DNA from: Anseranas semipalmata
Lineage: Eukaryota > Chordata > Aves > Anseriformes > Anseranatidae
Direction of reading: 5' to 3'
NCBI GenBank assembly: GCA_013399115.1
Contig: VXAA01000608.1
Span: 43,200 to 107,199 of the forward strand
Length of the DNA stretch: 64,000 bases
Shown: positions 1 through 10,261 of the stretch, piece after piece
Layout of the letters: every line of letters starts with the position of its first letter
Numbering within the stretch: the first letter of the stretch is position 1
The notes under the pieces: generated by a model
The model's database searches: none
What the model saw: only the letters and a program-made list of their open reading frames with translations
What the model was told of the DNA's origin: nothing
Program-made: the position numbers and the translations under genes

Positions 1-598
1 CTTCTCCAGGCTAAACAACCCCAGCTCCCTCAGCCGCTCCTCATAAGACTTGTTCTCCAGACCCCTCACCAGCTTCGTTGCCCTTCTCTGGACACGCTCC
101 AGCACCTCGATGGCCTTCCTGGAGTGAGGGGCCCAAAACTGAACACAGGACTCGAGGTGCGGCCTCACCAGAGCCGAGTCCAGCGGGACAATCACTTCCC
201 TAGTCCTGCTGGCCACACTGTTCCTGATACAAGCCAGGATGCTCTTGGCCTTCTTGGCCACCTAAGTGCACTGTTGGCTCATATTCAGCCGGCTATCCAC
301 CAATACTCCCAGGTTCTTCTCTGCCAGGCAGCTTTCCAGCCACTCATCCCCCAGCCTGTAGCGCTGCTTGGGGTTGTTGTTCCCCAAGTGCAGGACCCGG
401 CACTTGGCCTTGTTGAACTTCATACAGTTGGCCTCAGCCCCTCGTTCCAGCCTATCCAGATCTTCCTGCAGAGCCTTCCTACCTTCAAGCAGATCATCAC
501 ATGCACCTAAGTTGGTATTGTCTGCAAACTTATTGAGGATGCACTCAATCCCCTCTTCCAGATCATTGATAAAGATATTGAAGAGAACTGGCCCTAAA
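1..598 (-). mobile_element. CR1 retroposon fragment, young copy (ORF2 RT C-terminal part)
   Basis: Read on the minus strand this is the C-terminal half of CR1 ORF2 reverse transcriptase. It starts near 598 in the conserved segment just before the catalytic box, which here reads FADN where other copies read FADD (about 516-530). It then follows the usual CR1 order: a KFNKAKC block, an LGVLVDS block, a VRPHLE block and a [11 protein letters not shown] block. It is 5'-truncated at about 598, as is normal for CR1, and its 3' end is cut by the window edge. By eye it is about 94-95% identical to the copy at 35484-36262 over roughly 400 bases and shares an in-frame TAG with it. It encodes no intact protein. 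Plus-strand open frames over it are shadows. Confidence 0.95.
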
Positions 599-609
599 AA
601 TCTTTCTCT

Positions 610-2800
610 TGTGTCTTCTGTCCCTGTTTCTGACTTCTGTATGCTCCTTTTTTTTCTTTTTTTTCTTTTTTTTCTGTTTGAGTTTGGTCAGGTGCTTTGT
701 GTTCATCCAGGCATGCCTTTGCCCCCTTTATTTGACTTCCTGCCCTTCAAGATGGACCATTTCTGAGCTTGAAGGACATTTTCTGAGCTTGAATATGAAA
801 TAGTTCTCCTGGATGCCTCTGCTGTTCAGGACTGTATCCCATGGGATTGCCCCAAGGAGGTCTCTGAAGACCCCAAAGTTTTCTTTCCTGAAGTCCAACA
901 CTGTGAATCTGCCTTTAGGCTGGTTCTTTCTTCAGGATTCCCAAATCCACTATGTTGCTGTTACCCCAAGCCTGTACATCCCCAACCAGTGTATCGGGTC
1001 CTGCAGAACACCTCTACTCACTGGCTCCTCAGTCATCTGTGTCACAAAATTGACATCAAAGCACTCCAGAAACCTCTGGGATTGCTTATGCCCTGCTGTG
1101 TTTTCCCTCCAACAGATATCAGGGTGGTTTAATGTCCTCCATGAGGACAAGGGCCTGTGAGAGTGAGGCTTCTTCCAGCACCTGAAGAAGGCCTCTTCTG
1201 TTTATTCTTCCTGAACATGCAGTCTGTAGAAAACACCTACCACAACATTCCTCAGGTTTGTCTGTCCTCAGCTGATTCACTGTTCATCCCCAGGAAGACT
1301 GCTAGGCATCCCTGCCTCTCTCACTTGAACAAATCACCTTCCTAACCATTCCAGTTCTGTCCTTCCTGAAGAGCCTGTATCTATCCATGGAAGCACTGCA
1401 GTCATGTGAGTTATTCCGTCACATCTCCATGACCCCACTGTGATTCTAGCCCCACAACTTCACATAGACCTTTACTTCCTCCCCTTCGGTTCCGTATGCT
1501 GCAGGCTATAAAGGTGTTTGGATACTTCAGATGGTTGCCCAGTCATACTGATTTACCTCAAAATGATTGTGTATGACTCCCATATCTCTGTCCTGTCCAC
1601 ACTTCCTTATTTGTGTGCATACACTTCAGGTGATCTGACTTCATCCCTGTTTCATCAATTATAAGGTCTGTCTTGTCCACATCACTCTACATACTTTGCT
1701 TGCCAACCCTGACCATCTCTTCCTCACTTGATTATAGGTCACCACCTTCCTTTCCCATCATTCCTAGCTGAAGTCTTCCCTAGCAGATTGTCCAGACTGT
1801 TGGCAAAGATGCTATTGCCCCAGGTGGTCAGGTGGATTCTGTCACCTCCTAGCAGTTCTGGATCCTCAGAGAAGGTCCTACAGCTGTAAAAGCTGAGTCC
1901 CTGTTGACTGCAGCTGCAGAACAACTTGTTCTGTGGAATTCATCTATTCCTCCAGCCTTCTTCCATCACCAGGAGGACAAAGAAGATGCCACCTAGACAC
2001 CAGGACTTGGCCATCACTCCCAAGCCATGTTGTCATGCCTCTTATGCTTTGTGTGTCCCCTGACTGTATCTGTGGTGTCCAAGTAGAAGAATAGCTGGTT
2101 GTAATAGCCTGAGGGCCAGGCTACTGGCCCCAGTAACAGCCTGTTTGTGGTATCCTGGACCCAAGCCCTTGGCAAGCAGCACCTTGTCAGGTGACAGGTT
2201 GGGTCAGCAGATGCACCTCAGTCCCTGCAGCAGGGAGTTTCTCACCACTTTTCTTTGACCCATTCTGCTTGCTCAGTACTCAGGCCCAGTCAATTCAGAG
2301 ACTTCATTGGACAGAGCTCCCTGATCTCACCTGATACCAGGGTCCTGAGGAGCCATCCTCCTGGTGCTGGAGCTCACAGGCTCCCTGCCTTTGCCATCCT
2401 GGGCATCTCCATTCCCAGCCTGACAAGCACAGGTGCTGCCTGTGCCCCTTCTCAGTGCAGCTGGGGGTTAGGGCTTGTGTAGCTGCAGAGTCTTGGAGGT
2501 AATCTGGTCCATCTCCTTTTTGGCATCCCTGATGTCATGTAGTCTGCTCACCTCCTCCCACAACTCCTCTATTTGATGAGACAGATCCTCAATCAGAATA
2601 AACCTCTTTCATGTGCCAAGACCATTGTCTCCATTCACAGCAAAAGGTTCCAAACATTTCTGCAACCATTTTCTGCAAAGGTGTCTTCTCCCCCAGGGAC
2701 TTGGGTCTCTGATGTTTACAGGAACAGGGACAGTTCTTCCTTATTCTGTTACAAACCTCATCTTTCAGTAATATCTTTGGCTGAAGATGCAGACACTAAA
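610..2800 (-). mobile_element. Old CR1 copy: ORF1 (coiled coil, SGNH esterase-like) and ORF2 endonuclease, 3' part missing
   Basis: On the minus strand, about 2570-2470 reads as a charged coiled-coil stretch (EELWEEVSRLHDIRDAKKEM). About 2250-2050 resembles the N-terminal block of the ORF1 esterase domain, including a GTE motif. At 1900-1750 there is a second esterase block with GGDRIHLTTWG followed by IFANSL. About 1500-760 matches the ORF2 endonuclease, best seen at 1150-950, where a NHPDICWRENTAGHKQSQRF block is still open. Stops and frameshifts are frequent. The element stops at about 610 in the linker before RT, and no RT or 3' terminus of this copy is visible. The younger CR1 at 1-598 starts directly next to it. 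Domain names come from knowledge of CR1; both boundaries are approximate, the 5' end (near 2800) most so. Confidence 0.8.
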
Positions 2801-4804
2801 TATTAAAATTATTATTCGTTTTCCTGTTTGAATATGATACTTTTCCCTCAACCCAAGATTAAATCTAACAAATGATTGTCACATAGCCAGAAATATTTAT
2901 AATTATACAATGAAAAATTTCCTGCATGTACTAAAGGATATGCTGTGGGGCATTTTTATCTATATTGTGTATGGGATCACAGAAACAGAAATATGAAAAC
3001 AAAGGGGGCCTTCCACAGTAAAATCTATGGAAAATATTAACTCTTGAAATAATCTTATTCATCTCTTATGATTTTTTTTCTACGTGTGTTTGAGAAAGGA
3101 GGGATGATCTGACTGTATGAAGTGATCTCAGATGGAGGCAGGGAACTTCTTTTTATTTTTCTAAATCCCACATGCTGACCTGATCAGTGCTATCCTCTGA
3201 GTCAATATGAGAGTGAAATACTTACAATCGCAAAAGTGTGCTTTCTGGCAATGTCCTTTCAGGGACCTGTCCATCAAAGCTCCTCTCTGCCCTAACACAA
3301 AGCCCTAAATCTGGAGCTGCAACAAAACAGAGAAACAAACCACCAACAAAGTACCCCTGCAGTCTTTGAATTTGCTTCTTTCTGGTGTTTTGTTGTGGTG
3401 GTGGTGGTATTTTTTGTACACTAATTGTTTGGTTGGGTTCTTCTTTTTAAGTAGATGCAGAGTGAAGGAACCTGACAATATAAAAATCAAAAATGTTATT
3501 GATTTTTTTTAACAGTTTGAATCAAACTGATCTGTTTGGATACATCCAGTCAGAAGATTTATCATGTGGAACTGGAGAGACATTAAGTAGTCAGTAAAAT
3601 CAGGTTTTAGTTTGAGCCCACAGTGAATAATTAGACTGATATATATTTCATCTTATCCAAGTTACATATGAGTCAGTATCACACCCTATCTTTTCAGCCT
3701 TGTTAAACTCAGTATTACAAAATAAAATAAAGAAGCTGGCAATTACATTTTCCAGAGTATATGTGGAAACCACAGACTTACATGGATTTCTTCATTTCTT
3801 TTTCTCAGCAATAAAGTGGGACATGGAGCTTTAAATCCCGGCAGGGCTGCAATGTAGTTTAAGGGAGGAAATGCATTCTGAGAGCAGTGTGCTAATAAGA
3901 TGCCATTTTCTGGAGTCTCCTTCCATCCTTCTTTACAAAAGGAGATGTTCTCGGGAGCTCCCTGAATAGATTAGAAATGAATAATCTAAAGAATGAAAAT
4001 ATAACACCTAAACCTGTGAAATAGATTATCATGCTGCTTTTCTGCTGTACTTTCCTCTGCCTTAGTAGACATCATTAATGGTGCTCTAAGGACAAAAATG
4101 CTGTATCTTTTGTTGTCTGAGAGATTTATTTAAAAACAAACAAACAAACAAACAAAAACAATACAAAAAAAAAAAAAGGTTCTTAACACCACTGTTTTCA
4201 TTTTCTTGCATCTGGTTTATTTCTTCTGTATTTGGAATTTCATCCTGTAACCCTTTCCTCCACTTTGCCTCTTTAACCATTGTGTAAGGCTGCTGCTAAA
4301 CAGCCTCATTGCCATTGCACAGGGTTCCAATTTGGGAATGCAAAATGGCAGTCACTGACTACACAGACACAGGAGGTCATAACTCTGATTTATGTTGTTC
4401 CTGGTAATATGTTGATCAAGTAAGTGAGTAAGAAACAGTCTAAGGTACATAAAGGAGGACCTTGCTTTGCTTCTTCCTTTATTGAGGTCTAGTATCTCAC
4501 ATCTTAGAATTTGTTTTCTCTGCGTCTTTGCCATCAACACCCTCCTACTTAAAATGAACAGGCAGACACGGTTAATCTAAATCAAAAAGGCTGGAGAAGT
4601 CTGAGACTACTATTTTGTGTAAATGAATCTGCAGCTTTCTCAATATTAAAAATGGTAAAACTGAGAAAACAGATGTGTATGAAGCAAATTGAGTCAAACA
4701 ATAATTTAAAGGAAAAGTAATATCTGATCACCTCTGTTCCAGATGATTTTTTTCTGATTGTAATTATCACATCAAGAAAAGATTTACAGGCTCCCTTACT
4801 GAAT
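2801..4804. other. AT-rich intergenic or intronic sequence, no gene seen
   Basis: No family match was recognised on either strand, and the open frames are short and unconserved-looking. It contains a GGT-rich spot near 3397-3410 and an AAAC/poly-A simple repeat at 4132-4178, listed separately. Confidence 0.6.
4132..4178 (+). repeat. (AAAC)n / poly-A simple repeat
   Basis: About five AAAC units run into a run of 13 A. It is visible directly and may be the tail of an unrecognised old retroposon. Confidence 0.9.
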
Positions 4805-5470
4805 GACATGCTTTTACAACCAGGTTCTCCACCCGGGCAGCACTATCTTGCCACAATGCAGCAGTTCAGATGGGTTTGCCTCTGTGCTGCCTGTTGCTGT
4901 GCTTCCATTGCTGTAACCTCCCCCACAGGGCATTTGCCACTATCCATGAGTCAGCGTAGAAATAGAGCTCTGACCACTTTTCTCATTCAGCAATATCTAA
5001 AGGAGCTGGATGGCCTTCACTTCTGCAAATTGGCTCAATTCACCTTCTCCTTTAGCAGTTTCTGCAACTTGTCTTGTAGGACTCCATACAGCATCTTTCC
5101 ACCTCTAATGCTTTCCCACAATATGACAGGACCCATCAGTGAACAGGGCATATTGATTCTCATCTTCTGATAGCTTATTATACAGTGGGGCTTCTTCAGC
5201 ATGTGTCACCTCCTCTTCTCAAAATACTCTGAAATCTTTGCCTTCTGGTCAGTCCATGATCACTTCTAAGATTCCTAGGTGACTGGGGTTTCGTATTCAA
5301 GCTTGTTGTGTGATCAGTGCAACCCACTTACTCCACGTAGCATCAGTTGCATGATGTGTAGAGGGGACCATCCCTTTGAGCATCCAGCCCAGCACTGGCA
5401 GTCAGGGTGCCAAGAGAAGCTATGGTTCAGTACCAACCACTTCCAAAGCAGTTCAAACCCCTTCTTATGC
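4805..5470 (-). pseudogene. ERV-L-like RNase H pseudogene
   Basis: On the minus strand the RNase H hallmarks appear in order: DGSCHIVGKH (about 5135-5105), GEGELSQFAEVKAIQL (about 5060-5005) and YADSWIVANALWGRLQQWK (about 4965-4905). The Asp of DGS, the Glu of AEVKA and the Asp of ADSW correspond to the usual D-E-D catalytic set and are all still readable, but stops and frameshifts separate them. The segment ends at about 4805 without an integrase, and unrelated AT-rich DNA follows. It is separated from RT by the CR1 at 5490-5806. Confidence 0.85.
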
Positions 5471-5489
5471 TGTCAATATCTCTTTTTTT

Positions 5490-5806
5490 GTTGGAGTATA
5501 GCAAGTTGATCTCTTCTTTCTGGTGACAGTGACAGGACCCTAGGGAATGGCATGGAGCTGTGACAGGGGAGTTTCAGGCTAGATGTTAGGAAAATGTTCT
5601 TCACTGAGAGAGTGGTCGGGCACTGGAACAGGTTCCCCAGGGAAATGGTCATGGCACCGAGCCTGCCAGAGTTCAAGAAGCATTTGGACAACACCCTCAG
5701 ATATACGGTCTGATTTTTTGGTGGTCCTGTGTGGAGCCAGGAGTTGGATTCGATGATCCTTGTCGGTCCCTTCCAACTCAGGATATTCTACAATTCTATG
5801 AAACCT
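5490..5806 (+). mobile_element. CR1 3' end inserted into the ERV-L pol region
   Basis: The plus strand encodes the last part of CR1 ORF2 (blocks like [20 protein letters not shown], then [10 protein letters not shown]), followed by the CR1 3' UTR ending in the typical TCCCTTCCAACTC box and an ATTCTACA/ATTCTATG tail near 5784-5803. It is 5'-truncated at about 5490. RNase H lies on its left side and RT on its right, so it was inserted after the provirus. No clear target-site duplication is seen, which is usual for CR1. Confidence 0.93.
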
Positions 5807-6433
5807 TGGGTCCTCTGTATCCGACTCTACTTAGAGGTTGACCTCCAGTCTCCCCTGGTGCTTTCTGCCCAAATGCTCTAGGTAGGGCCATTCTCCCTGG
5901 CTGTGGTGTACAGCACATTTCTTACATCCTGTCGTGCCCAGACTGGCCCAAGGACTATTGCATAAACTTTCATTTGATTTGTTAAAAGGCTTGTTGTTGC
6001 TCAGGGCCCCATTTGAAAATGTTCTTCTTCCGGGTCACTTGATAAAGCAGGCTTACAGTCAGGTTATAATTTGGAATATGCATTCTCCAAAAACTCACAA
6101 TGCCTGCAAAAGCTTGTGTTTCCTTTTTACTAGTTGGCAGAGACATAGCTGTTATTTTGTTGATCACATCCATAGGGATCTGATGGTGACCATCTTGTCA
6201 TTTTATTCCTAAAAAAATTGATTTCCTGTGCGGATCCCTTGACCTTACTCAGTTTAATGGTAAAACCAGCCTCCAGAAGAATTTGGATTTTCTTCCCTTT
6301 CTCAAAAACTTCTTCTGCTGTGTTGCCTCACATGATGATGTGCAGGTATTGCAGGTGTTCAGGAGCTTCCCCTTGTTCCAGTGTGGTCTAGATCAGTCCA
6401 TGGCAAACGGCAGGGCTGTGTTCCCACCCCTAG
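5807..6433 (-). pseudogene. ERV-L-like reverse transcriptase pseudogene
   Basis: On the minus strand the polymerase active-site region is at about 6360-6301: QYLHIIM, then a stop, then GNTAEEVFEKGKK. The family motif Tyr-Ile-Asp-Asp is reduced to His-Ile with the two Asp codons absent. Downstream, 6173-5982 is a 63-residue open stretch with the FWRMHIPNY and VTRKK / KWGPEQQQAF blocks, and further remnants continue to 5807, where a CR1 interrupts. There are several stops and shifts. Class III assignment follows from those blocks; the N-terminal RT fingers are not recognisable upstream of the N at 6434. Confidence 0.85.
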
Positions 6434-6439
6434 NAGGAC

Positions 6440-6560
6440 TATTCTTCTATCACTCCAGAAATACAGATGGGTTTTGCCCCTTTAGAACTTGATGGCATTG
6501 GGGTGTACTGTGCGTCCGTGTCTACTAGAGCCTTATACTCCTGTGGGTCCAATGTGCCAG
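6440..6560 (-). pseudogene. Retroviral aspartic protease remnant
   Basis: On the minus strand a short open stretch contains LVDTDAQYTPMPSSSK. The active-site triad of retroviral aspartic proteases is normally D-[TS]-G; here codons at 6522-6511 read D-T-D-A, so the glycine is replaced while the catalytic Asp is kept. It lies between gag and RT as expected. A single N at 6434 sits at its downstream edge. It is too short and degenerate to be functional. Confidence 0.75.
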
Positions 6561-6918
6561 GACATTGAATCAACACAGCCCAGTAAACCTCCTCCACCTG
6601 GCTGGAGGCAGGGCCCCTCTAGTCCTGTTCATTGCATTCAAACGCATTACTCATTTCTTGTAAATGTGAATCAGACACTCCTTCATTAAGATCAGAAGTA
6701 AGATCAGCCCTTCTACTCTGTCTGGAGAACTGTCCACTGGAAACTGGAGCACCAATTTTCCTGGAAGAACATCATTTTGTGATTGTTTTTTTCCTTATGA
6801 CACATGTACCTGTGCCTCTAGGGTTGAGGCAGATTTTCCACCCCACTTCCTTATGTCCTCTACATGGTCACAAAGGTAAAACCACAGGGTGGCGTGTGGT
6901 GTGTACCCACTATATCCT

Positions 6919-7168
6919 GTTTCTTAAGCAGAGGGATGCTTATTCCTAGTAGCTGAGACACTGATTCATACTGATGGGAAGTAAGACATATCCTCTTTGA
7001 ATTGTTGGAACTCCTTGGTCAGTTTCTCTACAGCCAAGACACAGTCCGGTAGGGAGGAAGAGAGACTTTCCTCATACTGTGAGAGTTGGCTAGCCAATTC
7101 ATCCACTGTTTGTCCCTTTCTGTCTTTCCATGTCATTACTGTCTATGAGTTGGCATATGATGATGGTG
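6919..7168. repeat. Left copy of a 250-bp perfect direct duplication (assembly artefact likely)
   Basis: These 250 bases recur without visible difference at 7170-7419, separated by a single N at 7169. Perfect identity within otherwise heavily mutated ERV sequence, with exactly one N at the join, points to two overlapping contig ends placed side by side and not to a real tandem copy. Confidence 0.9.
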
Positions 7169-7169
7169 N

Positions 7170-7419
7170 GTTTCTTAAGCAGAGGGATGCTTATTCCTAG
7201 TAGCTGAGACACTGATTCATACTGATGGGAAGTAAGACATATCCTCTTTGAATTGTTGGAACTCCTTGGTCAGTTTCTCTACAGCCAAGACACAGTCCGG
7301 TAGGGAGGAAGAGAGACTTTCCTCATACTGTGAGAGTTGGCTAGCCAATTCATCCACTGTTTGTCCCTTTCTGTCTTTCCATGTCATTACTGTCTATGAG
7401 TTGGCATATGATGATGGTG
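7170..7419. repeat. Right copy of a 250-bp perfect direct duplication (assembly artefact likely)
   Basis: See 6919-7168. Sequence continues normally into the gag remnant after 7419, so the true locus probably contains one copy. Confidence 0.9.
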
Positions 7420-8317
7420 TGCTCCACACAAACTTCTGCCACATGGGTTGTGTGCAGTTAACTTCATCTGGATCATTGGATATCTGGTCATTATCTAGGT
7501 CTCCACAAATCACCTCCAGCATGGCTAATTCCCTCAGGTACTGGATACCCCTTTCCATGGTGGTCCACTTGCCGGGCTGACATACAACGTCTTCCTTCAA
7601 GGGATACCTTTCCTTCATGTCTGACAGGAGTTGCCACCAGAGGCTGACGGCTTGTGTCCCTTTTCCAATTGCTTTGTCAAAGCCCCCTTCCCTAGAGAGG
7701 GATCCCTGCTGCTTGGCTTCCTTGCCTTCTAATTCCAGGCTACTGGTCCCATTATCTGGGTTGGAGCAGCCAGGTGACGATGTTCTCGCCTGGACGATGA
7801 CCGAAATCTTTTCGTGTATCTCGCAGCTTAGTCTGGGATAAGGATTGGGTGGTTACTGCCTTGTTTATGAGTTCTGCCTCTTCCTCCTCCTGTTCTCATG
7901 ATGGCCCTGGTTTGGAATAACATGCCTCATCTACTTCTTCCTTCCCCTTCTTAGTAGGAGTTTCTTACCTTACTAAACGAGCTTTCACCTCCATTGTTTC
8001 ATCTTGTGTATAGTGGTGACAGCTACTGGTACAGGTTGGTTCTCTGGTTCAACTGCAGTGCCTGTCACAGGGGTTGGAGTGGCCAAGTTGTTTGTTGCAG
8101 GATTTGCAGTGCCCCCAGTGTCTGTCGTTTTCTTCTCAGATCCAGAGACCTTCTCTTCCCCTTGAGTGTTCTCAACAGTGTTGAACAGGGCTTAGTAGGC
8201 ATGAGCCAGGCCCCAGCACATTACAGTGATTTGTGTCTCTCTGGAAATGCCAGGTTGACAGCATATTTTTTTTCCAAATATTTTACTACAAGTTATTTAT
8301 TACAAATATTTAATTGT

Positions 8318-8544
8318 GTCAGCTGTGCTGGCTGTGTCCCCTCCCACCTCCCTGTGCACCCCCAACCTCCTTGCTGGCACAGCAGCATGAGCAGCTGAAA
8401 AGTCCTTGGCTCTATGTAAGCACTGCTCTGCAACAACTAAAATATCAGTGTGTTATCAACATTATCCTCATTCTAAATCCAAAACACAGCACCATACCAA
8501 ATACTAGGAAGAACAGTAACTCTATTCCAGCCAAAACCAGGACA
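8318..8544 (-). mobile_element. Partial LTR (first LTR family), probable 5' LTR remnant of the ERV-L-like element
   Basis: This sequence is homologous to part of the complete LTR at 34613-35094, with the same orientation, and also to 50093-50177. It reaches the LTR terminus, ending on the plus strand in ACCAGGACA at 8544. Only the U3-side portion is present; promoter, R and U5 are lost. It sits on the gag side of the minus-strand provirus, as a 5' LTR should, with about 60 bases of AT-rich DNA between it and gag. The link between this LTR family and the ERV-L internal region is an inference from position. Confidence 0.8.
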
Positions 8545-8969
8545 ATGGTGAAGGTAATGGAGCATCTCTCCTACAAGGAAAATCTGAGGTAGCTATGAAT
8601 ATTTAGCCTGGAGAAGAGATGGCTCAGAAGGAAACTCATCAATGTATACAAACATCTGAAGGGAGGATGTAAGGAAGATGGAACCAGGCTCTTTTTGGTG
8701 GTGCCTAGGGACAGGACTAGAGGCAATAGGCACAGACTGAAGCACAAGAGGTTCTGTCTGAACATAAAGAAACAATTCTTCAGGGTGAGGGTAATTGAGC
8801 ACTGGAACTGGTTACCCAGAGGGACTGTGGAGTCTTTCTCCTTGGAGTTATTCAAAAGCTGTCTGGATATGGTCCTAGACAAGTGAGCAGGCTGGGGCTT
8901 GAGCAGGGAGGGGTTAGACCAAATGACTTAAAGAGGTCCCTTCCACCATTCTGCGGTTCTGTGATTCTG
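8545..8969 (+). mobile_element. CR1 3' end abutting the LTR terminus
   Basis: The plus strand carries the end of CR1 ORF2 in broken frames (EHLSYKENLR, then LINVYKHL-like, then EHWNWLPRG and a SLELFKSCLDM block). The 3' UTR follows, ending in the CCCTTCCACCATTCTG box and a TTCTGTGATTCTG tail at about 8969. The first CR1 base follows the LTR end at 8544 directly, so either the ERV inserted into this CR1 or the two meet at a secondary breakpoint. Confidence 0.93.
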
Positions 8970-10261
8970 ATGCCAATCTTATTTCAAAGCTGACTTTTTG
9001 AGGAAAAGACAAAGTGTTACCCATTCAGAATTTCTTACATTTTCCAATGTGTTCTGGTAGAGTAACTTTACTTGAAGGTTTTAGACCATTTCTTCCTCTG
9101 TTTTTCACTAAACCTTACACAGCACCTTCCATGCCTGTGTCTGAATGACACAGCACAGCTCAGTTGTAGGAAAAATGACTTGAAATTTTGAAACTAAACT
9201 GTAAATTGTTTACCTACTGTGTAAGAAAAACCTCTGCAAAGTCTCATTGTGTTTTATTGTTTGTTTGAACAGTCTGAAGCTGGTCTATGATTCTCTGACT
9301 TAATTTTTTCTTTCTTTTTGCAAGACAATTCAAGTACACTTGTGGTGAGGTAAAGAAAAGGGAAAATCTTGAAGACCACTTGAGATCTGAAGAGGATGAA
9401 AACAGTGAATCTGTATTTAGTTCATTAAGTTCTAAGCTGGCAGTTTTTACATTCTTGTTTCAAACTCTGACATAAAGGGCATTAGTTTTCTGTTCCCAAT
9501 TTCTCTTGAGAATGAGTCACAATAACTTGTAGTCTTTTTACATAGCTTTCTAACCTTTTAGTATTTTATACTTTGATTGGCAAATATTTAAATTCCATGC
9601 TACATTGCCCAGAGAGCTTGTAAACAGGGAAAGAATACAGGAACCAACTACTCTCTGGCAGACTATCAATCTAAAGGTCAAAGTGGAAGAATAGTTCAGT
9701 ATTATTGCTTGAAAACATGTGTTATTCAAATTATGACATCTTAGTCTCATGTGAAAGACTACAAATAAAAAAAAAAAAGAAATGACGGAACATTAATTCA
9801 TTCTTCTGACCTAGGTGGTGATGATATTAAGAGTTAGAGACCATTCTAATATTTCCTTCTTTTTCTGTAGTTTCTGATTACCAGCAAGTTAAATGTAGCA
9901 TTAAGTGATAACAACAGCTGTTCTTGTCACTATCATCCTTGTTCCCACTCTCCTCTTTTTCTTTCTTTTTTTTTTTTTTCCATCATATCTTTTCTAAAAT
10001 TATATTGTATGTTTCTTGGAGAAAGGTTGCATACTTCTTCTGTTTTCAAAATTTGTTGCATCATGGTGTCCTGATGCAGATTACATTCTCTGGATGCTGA
10101 CAGAGTAAAAGCAGCTACTAAAATTAAAGCACAGAAGGTATTTATTACATCTAGACCAGGTCAAAACCAAACATTGTTGGTCCAGTCTCATGTGTGGTAA
10201 TGTGTTTTTCTCTTTAAAGATGGTACATATCTGTAATCAATTTGAAAAGATAAAGAAGATA
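8970..10261. other. AT-rich sequence, no gene seen
   Basis: Nothing recognised. Poly-A at about 9766-9778 and poly-T at about 9967-9980 are the only obvious low-complexity elements. Confidence 0.55.

Larger units (their letters stand above)
6600..8250 (-). pseudogene. ERV-L-like gag pseudogene
   Basis: On the minus strand, about 8185-8010 encodes a Pro/Thr-rich linker (contains NLATPTPVTGTAVEPENQPV). About 7618-7394 encodes a better preserved capsid-like block with WTTMERGIQYLREL and, further on, CTQPMWQKFVWSTPSSYANS. A glutamine- and glutamate-rich stretch lies at 7320-7180. Frames change several times and stops interrupt. The length and the exact duplication at 6919-7168 / 7170-7419 are affected by the assembly join at 7169. 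The call rests on similarity to ERV-L gag and on position next to protease and RT; the gag borders are approximate. Confidence 0.75.
4805..8317 (-). mobile_element. Decayed ERV-L-like endogenous retrovirus, internal region (gag-pro-RT-RNase H)
   Basis: The minus strand carries retroviral coding remnants in the expected order: gag (about 8250-6600), protease (about 6560-6440), RT (about 6430-5807) and RNase H (5470-4805). The best diagnostic block is the RT C-terminal segment at 6173-5982, with FWRMHIPNY followed by VTRKK and KWGPEQQQAF, typical of ERV-L (class III) pol. Reading frames are broken by many stops and shifts, so no protein can be made. A CR1 is inserted at 5490-5806 and an assembly duplication lies at 6919-7419. 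No integrase, env or 3' LTR was found beyond 4805, so the 3' half is deleted. A partial LTR at 8318-8544 lies on the 5' side of gag, with an AT-rich stretch (about 8260-8317) between them. Confidence 0.88.

Noticed and set aside
6425..6445. Overlap duplication at the single N at 6434, and likewise at 27433
   Set aside because: The flanking bases do not repeat beyond two positions.
7248..7580. Two near-identical plus-strand peptides (also 6997-7200) as a gene duplication
   Set aside because: They are antisense to ERV gag and duplicated by the assembly join at 7169.
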